Origin: Pedobacter sp.
Lineage (GTDB): Bacteria; Bacteroidota; Bacteroidia; Sphingobacteriales; Sphingobacteriaceae
Length of the DNA: 64,000 bases
Assembly (NCBI GenBank): GCA_031119475.1
Contig: JAVHXV010000001.1
Location: forward strand, 607,116-671,115
Reading direction: 5' to 3'
The notes beneath the pieces were generated by a model that saw only the letters and a program-made list of their open reading frames with translations, had not been told where the DNA came from and did not search any database. Positions 26,814 through 34,251 of this stretch are shown in pieces (position 1 is the stretch's first letter; each line of letters starts with the position of its first letter). The position numbers and the translations under genes are program-made.

Positions 26814-26929
26814 ATTTCAGCTACATTTTTTGATTTTTCCGATCTGGGCTAACAAATTGCATGTCAAGGTAGTGACTAGAAAAATAGCCTCCAGGTACTC
26901 CAAGAGCCATTATAAATATTGAAATTTCA

Positions 26930-26959
26930 TTTGGATATAAGGTTTAAATGATATATTTG
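26930..26959 (+). promoter_or_regulatory. Strong Bacteroidota promoter for the Hc1 gene
   Basis: TTTG at 26930-26933 and TATATTTG at 26952-26959 are separated by 18 nt, an almost ideal match to the Bacteroidota TTTG-N18-20-TAnnTTTG promoter. Transcription would start near 26966, leaving about 60 nt of leader before the ATG at 27025. Confidence 0.75.
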
Positions 26960-27024
26960 AATTCATTTAAAACAAATGGGTGGCCTTTAAAAGCATCCAT
27001 ACCCTTAAAAACAATTAAAATATT

Positions 27025-27204
27025 ATGGAAAAATTCTCAAAAGTTAAAGAAACGATCAACGCGATCCAGGCAGATGTAGAAAAATTTTACAACGGCGGTA
27101 ACGCTGCTGCAGGCACAAGGGTACGTAAAGCGATGCAGGACCTTAAAGGTTTGGCACAAGAGATCCGTGCAGAGGTTACAGAAAAGAAAAATGCAGGTAA
27201 ATAA
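27025..27204 (+). CDS. Histone H1-like DNA-binding protein (Hc1 type)
   Basis: 59 residues: MEKFSKVKETINAIQADVEK, FYNGGNAAAGTRVRKAMQDL, then a basic tail ending TEKKNAGK. The GNAAAGTRVRKAMQDLK core is the recognised signature of the short Hc1-like nucleoid proteins of Bacteroidota. It should bind DNA non-specifically and compact the chromosome. It has its own strong promoter and its own hairpin terminator, consistent with a highly expressed monocistronic gene. Confidence 0.9.
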   Translation: MEKFSKVKETINAIQADVEKFYNGGNAAAGTRVRKAMQDLKGLAQEIRAEVTEKKNAGK

Positions 27205-27227
27205 GCTTTTGAGCCCATACCTTACAA

Positions 27228-27258
27228 AAAGACTTGCTTAGGCAGGTCTTTTTTTTTA
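27228..27258 (+). terminator. Rho-independent terminator of the Hc1 gene
   Basis: AAAGACTTGC pairs with GCAGGTCTTT (10 bp, one G-U) around a 4-nt loop and is followed by a run of T. It lies 24 nt after the Hc1 stop. Confidence 0.85.
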
Positions 27259-27318
27259 AACTTACACGCGTTTTAGGTTTCGTAAGTTTTTGTACATTTA
27301 CCAACAAACAGTACAACC

Positions 27319-27630
27319 ATGATTTCAGTAAAGGTGAGTTATACGGTAAAGCCAGAATTTGTGGCGCAGAACAAGAAAAACATCAGCATTTTCTTGGCCG
27401 ATTTCAAAAAAATGTTTGCCGTTAATTTCTTGTATAATGTTTACCTACAGGCAGATGGCGTAACTTTCCTGCACGTTTCCATGTACGAAAATGAAGATGT
27501 ACAGGAACAGGTGCTCAATGTGCCATCTTTCTTGAGCTTTCAGAAAGAATGTGACGAAAGTGGCCTCGATGGACAGCCTACCATAGAAAACCTTAACCTG
27601 ATCGGTTCCTCACTGAGCGTCGTCCATTAA
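27319..27630 (+). CDS. Small protein, antibiotic-monooxygenase-like fold suspected
   Basis: 103 residues, soluble. MISVKVSYTVKPEFVAQNKKNISIFLADFKKM has the beta-strand then helix rhythm of dimeric alpha-beta barrel (ABM-like) domains, and VTFLHVSMYENEDVQEQVLNVPSFLSFQKECDESG fits the second half. Key catalytic residues are not defined for the family, so no reaction is proposed. Its stop is 4 nt before the TTG start of the D-threonine-aldolase-like gene, so the two are almost certainly cotranscribed. Confidence 0.75.
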   Translation: MISVKVSYTVKPEFVAQNKKNISIFLADFKKMFAVNFLYNVYLQADGVTFLHVSMYENEDVQEQVLNVPSFLSFQKECDESGLDGQPTIENLNLIGSSLSVVH

Positions 27631-27634
27631 AAAA

Positions 27635-28774
27635 TTGCATCCCGAATCGAAAAATATCACAGCAGCCGATGAACATTGGTATGGATTTGATAGCGTGCAA
27701 GGTTTGGACACACCTGCGCTTGTCATTTACCTCGATCGGGTAATGCACAACATCAGGGAACTGATCAACAGCATTGACGACATCAAACGCTTGCGTCCCC
27801 ACGTAAAGACCCACAAAAGCATGGCCGTAACGAAGCTGATGATGGACATGGGCATCCAAAAATTTAAATGTGCCACCATTGCCGAAGCCGAAATGCTGGC
27901 CATGGCCGATGCAAAAGATATCCTACTGGCCTATCAGCCCGTTGGACCTAAGATAGACCGCTTGATCGCACTGATCAAAAAATACCCCAATAGCAGTTTT
28001 TCCTGCCTGATCGACAATCAGGATTCGGCTAATGCCATTGCAGAAAAAGCCACCATCCATCAGATCCAGATTCCAGTTTATATCGACCTTAACGTGGGCA
28101 TGAACAGGACTGGAATAATGGCCGACGAAAGGGCAGTGGCCTTGGGCGAACAAATTGCCAAACTAGCAAGTCTTTCCCTAATCGGCCTCCATGCCTATGA
28201 TGGACATGTTGAAGAACCAGACCTTACGGAAAGGACAAAGATCTGCAACGAGATTTTAGATCAAGTCATTGCAGTTCAGGAACAGCTAGAAAACAAGGGC
28301 ATGAACTTACTCCTGGTTTTAGGCGGATCTCCAACATTTCCCGTTTATGCCAAAAAAAAATCAATTGAATGTAGTCCGGGCACCTTTGTCTTCTGGGACA
28401 AAAGCTATGCAACCAGTGTTCCTGAGCAACATTTTCTGCCGGCAGCATTGATCATCGGACGCGTCATCTCATTTCCTGCCGAAGACAAGCTGACCATCGA
28501 TATTGGGCACAAGGCCATTGCCGCAGAATATCCCTTACCGTCGAGGATACACTTTTTAAATGCTCCAGCACTAGAAATTGTTGGCCATAGCGAAGAACAC
28601 CTCGTCGTAAAGGCGCCAAATCAGGCCAGCTATCAAATTGGCGACCTATGCTTTGGTCTGCCCATGCACATTTGCCCAACCGTGGCACTACATCAAAATG
28701 CGGTCGTTATAGCGGATCGCAGAATTGTAGATAACTGGGAAATTACCTCCAGGAACCGAACCATCAACATCTGA
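27635..28774 (+). CDS. D-threonine aldolase-like PLP enzyme (alanine racemase N-terminal fold, fold type III)
   Basis: 379 residues starting at TTG; no in-frame ATG occurs before the conserved DTPALVIYLDRVMHNI segment. The PLP lysine is K58 in RPHVKTHKS. GLHAYDGH near residues 188-195 and LVLGGSPTFP near 227 are family motifs. The C-terminal LPMHICPTVALH carries the His-x-Cys metal site of D-threonine aldolases. It probably splits D-beta-hydroxy-amino acids into glycine and an aldehyde. It is preceded by the ABM-like gene at 4 nt. The substrate is uncertain (D-threonine, D-serine or D-hydroxyaspartate). Confidence 0.88.
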   Translation: MHPESKNITAADEHWYGFDSVQGLDTPALVIYLDRVMHNIRELINSIDDIKRLRPHVKTHKSMAVTKLMMDMGIQKFKCATIAEAEMLAMADAKDILLAYQPVGPKIDRLIALIKKYPNSSFSCLIDNQDSANAIAEKATIHQIQIPVYIDLNVGMNRTGIMADERAVALGEQIAKLASLSLIGLHAYDGHVEEPDLTERTKICNEILDQVIAVQEQLENKGMNLLLVLGGSPTFPVYAKKKSIECSPGTFVFWDKSYATSVPEQHFLPAALIIGRVISFPAEDKLTIDIGHKAIAAEYPLPSRIHFLNAPALEIVGHSEEHLVVKAPNQASYQIGDLCFGLPMHICPTVALHQNAVVIADRRIVDNWEITSRNRTINI

Positions 28775-28863
28775 ATTGCCCAATTGCCCCAATATTTGAA
28801 TTAACTTCTCGATTTACTTGTTATAATGTATCAACATATAGGATAATGTTTTAAATTTAACTC

Positions 28864-31203
28864 ATGATCAAGTTCCGCCTGTTGAGTTGTTTAATCCTTA
28901 CCTCGCTCACCATAACCGCCTTTGCACAAAAAAAAGAACCTGTAGATTATGCCGACCCGATGGTGGGAACCTCCGAATCGAGGTGGATGCTCAATCCGGG
29001 TGCCACAATGCCCTTTGGCATGGTCCAATTGAGTCCCGATAATCAGGGAACAGATTGGAAATCAGGCTACGAATACACCTTATCGAGCATTTCTGGCTTT
29101 AGCCACATCCATTCATGGACCATGGCCGGCTTATCTGTGATGCCAACTGTTGGTGTGCTCAATCCTGTCATTTATCCGCCAGATGCGCCAAGTACGACAG
29201 GAGCCACCGCTGGCCACCGTTCCAGAATCGACAAGCAGACTGAAAAAGCCAGTCCTGGTTATTATGCGGCAGATTTGATCAACTATAACATCAAAGCCGA
29301 GATTACCAGTACCACAAGGGGAGGTTTTTTTAAGTTTACCTTCCCAGAAACACATGATGGGCATGTGCTGTTCAATCTGCTCATTCCCGCCGAATATCCA
29401 CTGACGGTGCTCGATGCAAAAATTACCCGCGTAAGCGATACGGAAATCGAAGGCTATTCAAAGCAAAAGAGCGGCAATTTCATGAGCACAGGAGGATTTA
29501 ATGATTACACCGTACATTTTGTAGCCAGGTTCAATAAACCATTTAAAGCTTTTGGGGGATGGAAGGGCAAGACGATTTCCAAATCCATTAAAGAAATAGC
29601 CGGAAGTGACGATGTGGGCGCCTACGTAGATTTCGATACCCAGGAAGGGGAAGTGGTACTGCTCCAAACCGCGATTTCCTACGTCAGTATCGAACAGGCC
29701 AGGTTAAACTTAGCAACTGAATTAGGGCCAATGAATTGGGATTTCGAGGCAGCCGTAAAGCAGGCCAGAGATACCTGGAATAAACTATTGGGCAAAATTA
29801 AGGTAGAAGGGGGCACAGAAGAAAATAAAAAGAAGTTCTATACCAACCTTTACCGTTCTTATTGCGCGAGGAGTATTTTGAGCGATGTAAATGGGAAATA
29901 TGTCGATGTCTGCGAAAACATACGTCAGCTTGATGATCCAAACTCGCCCGTATTTGGATGTGATGCCTTTTGGAATACCTTTTGGAACCTAAACCAGTTG
30001 TGGACCTTGGTCAATCCCGATATGGCCAACAAATGGGTCAATTCCTTATTGGAGATGTATAAATATGGCGGCTGGCTCCCACGGGGCCCGGCAGGCATGG
30101 AATACTCTGGGATCATGGAAGGCTCACATGAAATTGCACTCATTACAGGAGCCTATCAAAAGGGAATCCGGAACTTCGATGTTGGTCTGGCCTATGAGGC
30201 CATGGTCCACCAACAGACCCAGGAAGGCGTAAAACATGAATGTAGTGGATTGGCCGGCAACCAAAACCTTAACGCCTACATAAAATATGGCTACATCCCA
30301 TACCCGGGACGTACATCGAATACCATGGAATTTGCCTACGACGACTGGTGTGTGGCACAATTGGCAAAAAGCCTGGGCAAAAAGGCCGATTATGAACGCT
30401 TTATAAAAAGGGCTGGCAATTTTGAACATAATTTCGATCAGTCGACCAAATACATTCGGCCCAAAGATCAGCAGGGAAAATGGCTCGAAAATTTTGATCC
30501 GATCCATACCGGTGGCTATACGGAAGGCAACGCATGGCAGTATACTTTCTTTGTTCCGCATGATATCAATAGAATGGTGAGCCTGATCGGGCAACAGGAA
30601 TTTAACGACAGGTTGGTAGCCGGTTTTGAAAAATCGGCAAAGCTAAATTTTAATGGCATTGGCGATAAACCAGAACTGGTCTACATCAACCATGGCAATC
30701 AGCCCAACATGCAGGCTGCCTATCTCTTCAATTATGCCGGAAAACCTTGGCTTACCCAATACTGGGCCCGGGAAATCATGAACAAGTTCTATGGTTCAAC
30801 GCCTTACAATGGCTGGCCTGGCGACGAAGATGAAGGACAGATGGGAGCCTGGTTTGCCATGAGTGCAATGGGCCTGTTCCAAATGGATGGCGGCACATCA
30901 ACCAAACCCATCTATGAAATAGGGAGTCCGCTGTTCGAGAAAATAACCATCCATTTAGATCCAACCTACTATAAAGGCAAAACATTTACCATTGAAGCCA
31001 AAAATGTATCAGATTCCAATCGCTATATCCAATCGGCCAAGCTGGATGGCAAGCCCTTAGATCGTCCATGGTTCTATCATTCAGATCTGGTCGATGGCGG
31101 AATATTGATCCTAAAAATGGGCAATAAGCCCAATCAGGCATGGGGAAGTAAGACTATCAGTTCACCCCCTTCCATGAGTACCCTGCATAATGAAATCGAA
31201 TAA
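28864..31203 (+). CDS. GH92 family alpha-mannosidase, secreted
   Basis: 779 residues with a signal peptide (about 1-21, ending ITAFAQ). The N-terminal beta-sandwich carries MLNPGATMPFGMVQLSPDNQ (39-58) and SGYEYTLSSISGFSHIHSW. The (alpha/alpha)6 catalytic domain shows DAFWNTFWNLNQLW, PGRTSNTMEFAYDDW, GGYTEGNAWQYTFFVPHD and the GWPGDEDEGQMGAWFAMSA motif with the acid residues of GH92. These are calcium-dependent exo-alpha-mannosidases acting on N-glycans or yeast mannan. No SusC/SusD pair is beside it, so it is an orphan rather than part of a classic PUL here. Confidence 0.95.
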   Translation: MIKFRLLSCLILTSLTITAFAQKKEPVDYADPMVGTSESRWMLNPGATMPFGMVQLSPDNQGTDWKSGYEYTLSSISGFSHIHSWTMAGLSVMPTVGVLNPVIYPPDAPSTTGATAGHRSRIDKQTEKASPGYYAADLINYNIKAEITSTTRGGFFKFTFPETHDGHVLFNLLIPAEYPLTVLDAKITRVSDTEIEGYSKQKSGNFMSTGGFNDYTVHFVARFNKPFKAFGGWKGKTISKSIKEIAGSDDVGAYVDFDTQEGEVVLLQTAISYVSIEQARLNLATELGPMNWDFEAAVKQARDTWNKLLGKIKVEGGTEENKKKFYTNLYRSYCARSILSDVNGKYVDVCENIRQLDDPNSPVFGCDAFWNTFWNLNQLWTLVNPDMANKWVNSLLEMYKYGGWLPRGPAGMEYSGIMEGSHEIALITGAYQKGIRNFDVGLAYEAMVHQQTQEGVKHECSGLAGNQNLNAYIKYGYIPYPGRTSNTMEFAYDDWCVAQLAKSLGKKADYERFIKRAGNFEHNFDQSTKYIRPKDQQGKWLENFDPIHTGGYTEGNAWQYTFFVPHDINRMVSLIGQQEFNDRLVAGFEKSAKLNFNGIGDKPELVYINHGNQPNMQAAYLFNYAGKPWLTQYWAREIMNKFYGSTPYNGWPGDEDEGQMGAWFAMSAMGLFQMDGGTSTKPIYEIGSPLFEKITIHLDPTYYKGKTFTIEAKNVSDSNRYIQSAKLDGKPLDRPWFYHSDLVDGGILILKMGNKPNQAWGSKTISSPPSMSTLHNEIE

Positions 31204-31270
31204 TTTGCAAATAAGTTTGGATATAGGAAAAGTTTAATAATTTAGGAATGCAATATTCTTAAGATTTAAA

Positions 31271-31651
31271 ATGAAAAAAGTAACAGGTATCGGTGGGATT
31301 TTCTTTAAGTGCAAAGATCCCAATCAGATGAGGGAATGGTATAAAACGCACCTAGGTTTAGACACCAACGATTATGGTGCCACATTCGAATGGCGTGAAG
31401 AATCGGATCCTTCAAAGAAAGGGGCAACACAATGGAGTCCATTTGCCGAAACAACCAAGTATTTTGAGCCATCTGTAAAAGAGTTCATGATCAACTATCG
31501 GGTCGAAAACCTAGAGGCACTGGTCGAAGCGCTCAAAGCAGAAGGCGTAACGATCTTAGATCAGATCGAGACCTATGATTATGGTAAATTTGTGCACATT
31601 GTAGACCTAGAAGGAAATAAGATCGAACTTTGGGAGCCAATGGGCGAATAA
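31271..31651 (+). CDS. VOC-family (glyoxalase/dioxygenase superfamily) protein
   Basis: 126 residues in one VOC domain: GIGGIFFKCKDPNQMREWYKTHLGLDTNDYGATFEW (residues 6-41) and the second half FMINYRVENLEALVEALKAEGVTILDQIETYDYGKFVHIVDLEGNKIELWEP. The last metal-binding Glu (IELWEP) is retained. The start of the second beta-strand (FMINYRV) carries no clear His. Substrate unknown; a lyase, dioxygenase or resistance role cannot be separated by sequence. Its promoter region follows the GH92 stop by about 65 nt. Confidence 0.85.
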   Translation: MKKVTGIGGIFFKCKDPNQMREWYKTHLGLDTNDYGATFEWREESDPSKKGATQWSPFAETTKYFEPSVKEFMINYRVENLEALVEALKAEGVTILDQIETYDYGKFVHIVDLEGNKIELWEPMGE

Positions 31652-31707
31652 ATGATTAGTCCTTAACCTTGCCAGCAGTAGACAAGGTTAAGGACTGTTG
31701 ATCAAAC

Positions 31708-32364
31708 TTAATTTCTAGATACCTTACCGTTTCCGTTGATCTTGGTATTGACGCTGGGACTGCCCTGATAATAAATAGTCCCGCTGCCATTGATTTCGGC
31801 ATTTAGCTGCTGGAGGATATTCAACCTGGCCTCACCACTGCCACTCAGTTCAATGTCTGCATCTTTTACCTTCACCCGACTGAGATCAATCTTATTGGAG
31901 CCCTTAAGTTTTAGGGCGGCATGGCCAACTTCAAATTCCTGTCTGGCTTTCAATTGGCCAGAACCTTCCAGTTCAATATGCAAAGCTGTGATGGCAGGGA
32001 AGGCCCCACTGATTTCAACATCTCCTGAGCCTTCAAAAGATAGGGCCTGCATGGTCGGCATGGTCACATAGATTTCAATGTCATCGTGCTCAATGTGATG
32101 GCGGTTATAGGAGAGGTGCAGCACTTTCGAGACGACATTGGTACCAAAAAAAGGAATAAGGTTGGCAGACCCTTTCAGTTCGATCTTAAATTCATTTCCA
32201 TAGGTAATGTAAACCTTGTTAGATCCACTAGCTTCAATGCTGTGGAATACACCCGGATTTCTCGTTTCGGTAATCAATTGCCCATCGGCACGTAAACTGT
32301 CTTTCCCGCAGGATGTGAATAGCAGCATGGCCACAAGACCCAGTAAAATCTGTTTTGTTCTCAT
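31708..32364 (-). CDS. DUF2807 (head-GIN domain) lipoprotein
   Basis: 218 residues. A lipobox LLFTSCGKD places the lipidated Cys near residue 19. The rest is an auto-transporter-adhesin-head-like right-handed beta-helix with repeated SGS/GSG turns (EASGSNKVYITYGNEF, FEGSGDVEISGAF, LEGSGQLKA, LSGSGEARLN, INGSGTIYY), as in DUF2807. It should sit in the outer membrane or periplasm; a binding or structural role is inferred. It is convergent with the VOC gene, and a short hairpin (CCTTAACCTTG ... CAAGGTTAAGG, 31663-31693) separates the two. Confidence 0.88.
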   Translation of the reverse strand: MRTKQILLGLVAMLLFTSCGKDSLRADGQLITETRNPGVFHSIEASGSNKVYITYGNEFKIELKGSANLIPFFGTNVVSKVLHLSYNRHHIEHDDIEIYVTMPTMQALSFEGSGDVEISGAFPAITALHIELEGSGQLKARQEFEVGHAALKLKGSNKIDLSRVKVKDADIELSGSGEARLNILQQLNAEINGSGTIYYQGSPSVNTKINGNGKVSRN

Positions 32365-32534
32365 GATTGAATTGTTGTGTGTTTTTAAGGCTAATACAAC
32401 CCAATTGGATTTTACCCCTATGCCTTTTGAAAATAAATTGTCATGCCATGGCAGTTGCCCTAGCTTTAAAAATAGGGATGGGGGATGCTCCCATTAACGT
32501 TTACACCATGTAGATTAAGTTTTTTTATAATTTC

Positions 32535-32565
32535 TTGAAGTAATTGAGATTAATTTCTATATTTG
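32535..32565 (+). promoter_or_regulatory. Promoter of tRNA-Lys
   Basis: TTG at 32535-32537 and TATATTTG at 32558-32565 are 20 nt apart, a good Bacteroidota promoter. The tRNA begins 21 nt after the -7 box. Confidence 0.7.
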
Positions 32566-32585
32566 CACCTCCTTAATCAAAGGAT

Positions 32586-32658
32586 GATTCCGTAGCTCAG
32601 CTGGTAGAGCATTACACTTTTAATGTAGTGGTCCTGGGTTCGAATCCCAGCGGGATCA
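32586..32658 (+). tRNA. tRNA-Lys (anticodon TTT)
   Basis: 73 nt that fold as a cloverleaf. The acceptor stem is GATTCCG/CGGGATC with one G-T pair. The D arm is GCTC..GAGC, the anticodon stem is TTACA/TGTAG around loop CTTTTAA (anticodon TTT), and the T arm is CTGGG TTCGAAT CCCAG. The discriminator is A at 32658. CCA is not encoded (ACCT follows). The 3' half, from 32644, is also found inverted at 41.16 kb, where an element appears to have integrated. Confidence 0.96.
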
Positions 32659-32822
32659 CCTCCTAAAACTTCAAGCCTTGCTTGGAGTTTTTTATTTTAC
32701 GCTCCTCTGGGATGAGAAGCCTGTGCCGAGCGAAGCGAGGTAAATCCCAGCGGGATCACAAGAAGCCTTGAACATTTGTTCAGGGCTTTTTTGTTTGGTA
32801 GCCAATGAAATTTGTTTCAGAT
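32644..32822 (+). repeat. Left copy of a ~178-bp inverted repeat (tRNA-Lys 3' end plus terminators)
   Basis: This stretch starts in the T arm of tRNA-Lys at ATCCCAGCGGGATCACC and ends at TTTCAGAT. It matches the reverse complement of 40998-41175 almost base for base, with a few differences in the second hairpin and at two or three other positions. It contains two hairpin terminators (32666-32693 and 32763-32792) and, in the middle at 32743-32759, another copy of the tRNA tail AATCCCAGCGGGATCAC. Confidence 0.95.
32666..32693 (+). terminator. Rho-independent terminator of tRNA-Lys
   Basis: AAACTTCAAGC pairs with GCTTGGAGTTT (11 bp, one G-U) around loop CTT and is followed by TTT. A second hairpin, AAGCCTTGAACA/TGTTCAGGGCTT with a T6 tail, lies at 32763-32792. 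Confidence 0.85.
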
Positions 32823-32900
32823 TGGCGAACAAATAAAAAAGATATTTTGCATCGCAAAATAGGCTTCTTGGACTAGGTCAATGCGGAGGGATCATGTAAT

Positions 32901-32990
32901 AATCCCAGGGGAATCACCTCTTAAAACTTCAAGCCTTGCTTGGAGTTTTTTTTATTTTACGCTATTCTGGGATGCCGAGCGCAGCGAGGT
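32901..32990 (+). repeat. Degenerate further copy of the tRNA-Lys tail and terminator
   Basis: AATCCCAGGGGAATCACCTC followed by TTAAAACTTCAAGCCTTGCT and the same terminator and TTTTACGCTATTCTGGGATGCCGAGCG tail repeats 32643-32740 with scattered changes. There is no tRNA 5' half in front, so this is a partial copy, not a second gene. With 32661-33135 otherwise lacking a reading frame, this repeat array is what the gap holds. Confidence 0.85.
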
Positions 32991-33135
32991 CAGCCCGACT
33001 CCAACTGTCAACTCCAAACTGATAACTGCAAACTAAGAACTGAGAACTAAAAATGTAATTCTTTAGCCATACTTTAGTTTTCTTACACCTTGTTAAACGA
33101 TATCGGCTATATTTAATCCATTAAATAAAAAAAAT

Positions 33136-34173
33136 ATGATACAGACTAAAGGATATGCAGCTCAAAATGCTGAAACTGATTTAGCCCCCTGGAATTTTGA
33201 ACGCCGTGAAGTGGGTGCACACGATGTGCAGATCGAAATCCTATATTGTGGTGTATGCCATAGCGATCTTCATCAGATCAAAAACGACTGGTTTCCGGGA
33301 GTTTTTCCGATGGTGCCTGGCCATGAAATTGTAGGAAAGATCGTAAAGGTTGGCGACCATGTCAAAAACTTTAAGACAGGTGAAATGGCCGGTGTTGGCT
33401 GTATGGTAGACTCTTGTCAGGCCTGCAGCGAATGCCAACAGGGCCTTGAGCAATATTGCCAGGAAGGAAATACGCAGACCTACAACAACCTGGATAGGGA
33501 AGGAAGGCCAACATATGGCGGCTACTCGAACACCATCGTGGTGCGTGAAGAATTTGTTCTGCACATTTCCGATAAACTTCCACTCGCCGCTACAGCCCCC
33601 TTGCTTTGTGCAGGTATTACTACCTATTCGCCCCTTAGACATTGGAAAGTAGGCAAAGGACACAAATTGGCCGTATTGGGATTGGGCGGGCTAGGACACA
33701 TGGCCGTTAAGTTCGGTGTGGCCTTCGGTGCAGAAGTAACCGTACTGAGCACTTCACCAGATAAGAAAGAGGCCGCAGAGGCTTTAGGTGCACACCATTT
33801 TGTGGTTACTTCAGACGCAGCGCAATTGAAAGCCGTAAAAGGCTCGTTCGATTTTATCCTCGACACGGTTTCAGCAGACCATGACATGAACCTATACCTA
33901 TCGCTGCTCAAAACCAATGGCACGCATATCGTTGTGGGCGTTCCGGCACCCTATGCGATCCATCCATTCTCCCTGATCGGCGGCCGAAAAAGCCTTGCAG
34001 GTTCTGGTATTGGTGGCATTAAGGAAACGCAAGAAATGCTCGATTTCTGTGCCGAGCACGGCATTGTTTCCGATATCGAACTGATCGATATCAAAGACAT
34101 TACCAAGGCCTACGAACGAATGGTCAAGGGAGATGTCAGGTATCGCTTTGTGATTGATATCAAGACGCTTTAA
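33136..34173 (+). CDS. Zinc-dependent NAD(P) alcohol dehydrogenase (cinnamyl-alcohol/YahK type)
   Basis: 345 residues. The catalytic zinc ligands are C41 (CGVCHSDLHQ) and H63-E64 (PGHEIVG). The structural zinc site is C94, C97, C100 and C108 (SCQACSECQQGLEQYC). The Rossmann motif GLGGLGHMAVKFG is near residues 180-192. Family-typical length. It reduces aldehydes or oxidizes primary alcohols, and the substrate range is usually broad. It is monocistronic, and a palindromic bidirectional terminator separates it from the convergent receptor gene. Confidence 0.95.
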   Translation: MIQTKGYAAQNAETDLAPWNFERREVGAHDVQIEILYCGVCHSDLHQIKNDWFPGVFPMVPGHEIVGKIVKVGDHVKNFKTGEMAGVGCMVDSCQACSECQQGLEQYCQEGNTQTYNNLDREGRPTYGGYSNTIVVREEFVLHISDKLPLAATAPLLCAGITTYSPLRHWKVGKGHKLAVLGLGGLGHMAVKFGVAFGAEVTVLSTSPDKKEAAEALGAHHFVVTSDAAQLKAVKGSFDFILDTVSADHDMNLYLSLLKTNGTHIVVGVPAPYAIHPFSLIGGRKSLAGSGIGGIKETQEMLDFCAEHGIVSDIELIDIKDITKAYERMVKGDVRYRFVIDIKTL

Positions 34174-34202
34174 TTACTGTTGGTCCGAAAATCATTTTTG
34201 TT

Positions 34203-34249
34203 GGTCCGGATTTCAAATCCGGACCAGCAGATTTCAAATCCGGACCAAC
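34203..34249. terminator. Bidirectional palindromic terminator
   Basis: GGTCCGGATTT and AAATCCGGACC form a perfect 11-bp palindrome around one base at 34203-34225. A second half-copy (ATTTCAAATCCGGACCAAC) follows at 34231-34249, and a TTGGTCCG fragment precedes at 34180. It lies between two convergent genes (ends 34173 and 34252). Confidence 0.8.
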
Positions 34250-34251
34250 AA

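Noticed and set aside
32661..33060. Further tRNA genes in the repeat array after tRNA-Lys
   Set aside because: Only the T arm/acceptor tail and the terminator are repeated. No D arm or anticodon arm precedes any of the copies.
34203..34249. GGTCCGGATTT palindromes considered as an attachment site or repeat element
   Set aside because: They sit between two convergent genes and form ideal stems, so a bidirectional terminator explains them more simply.
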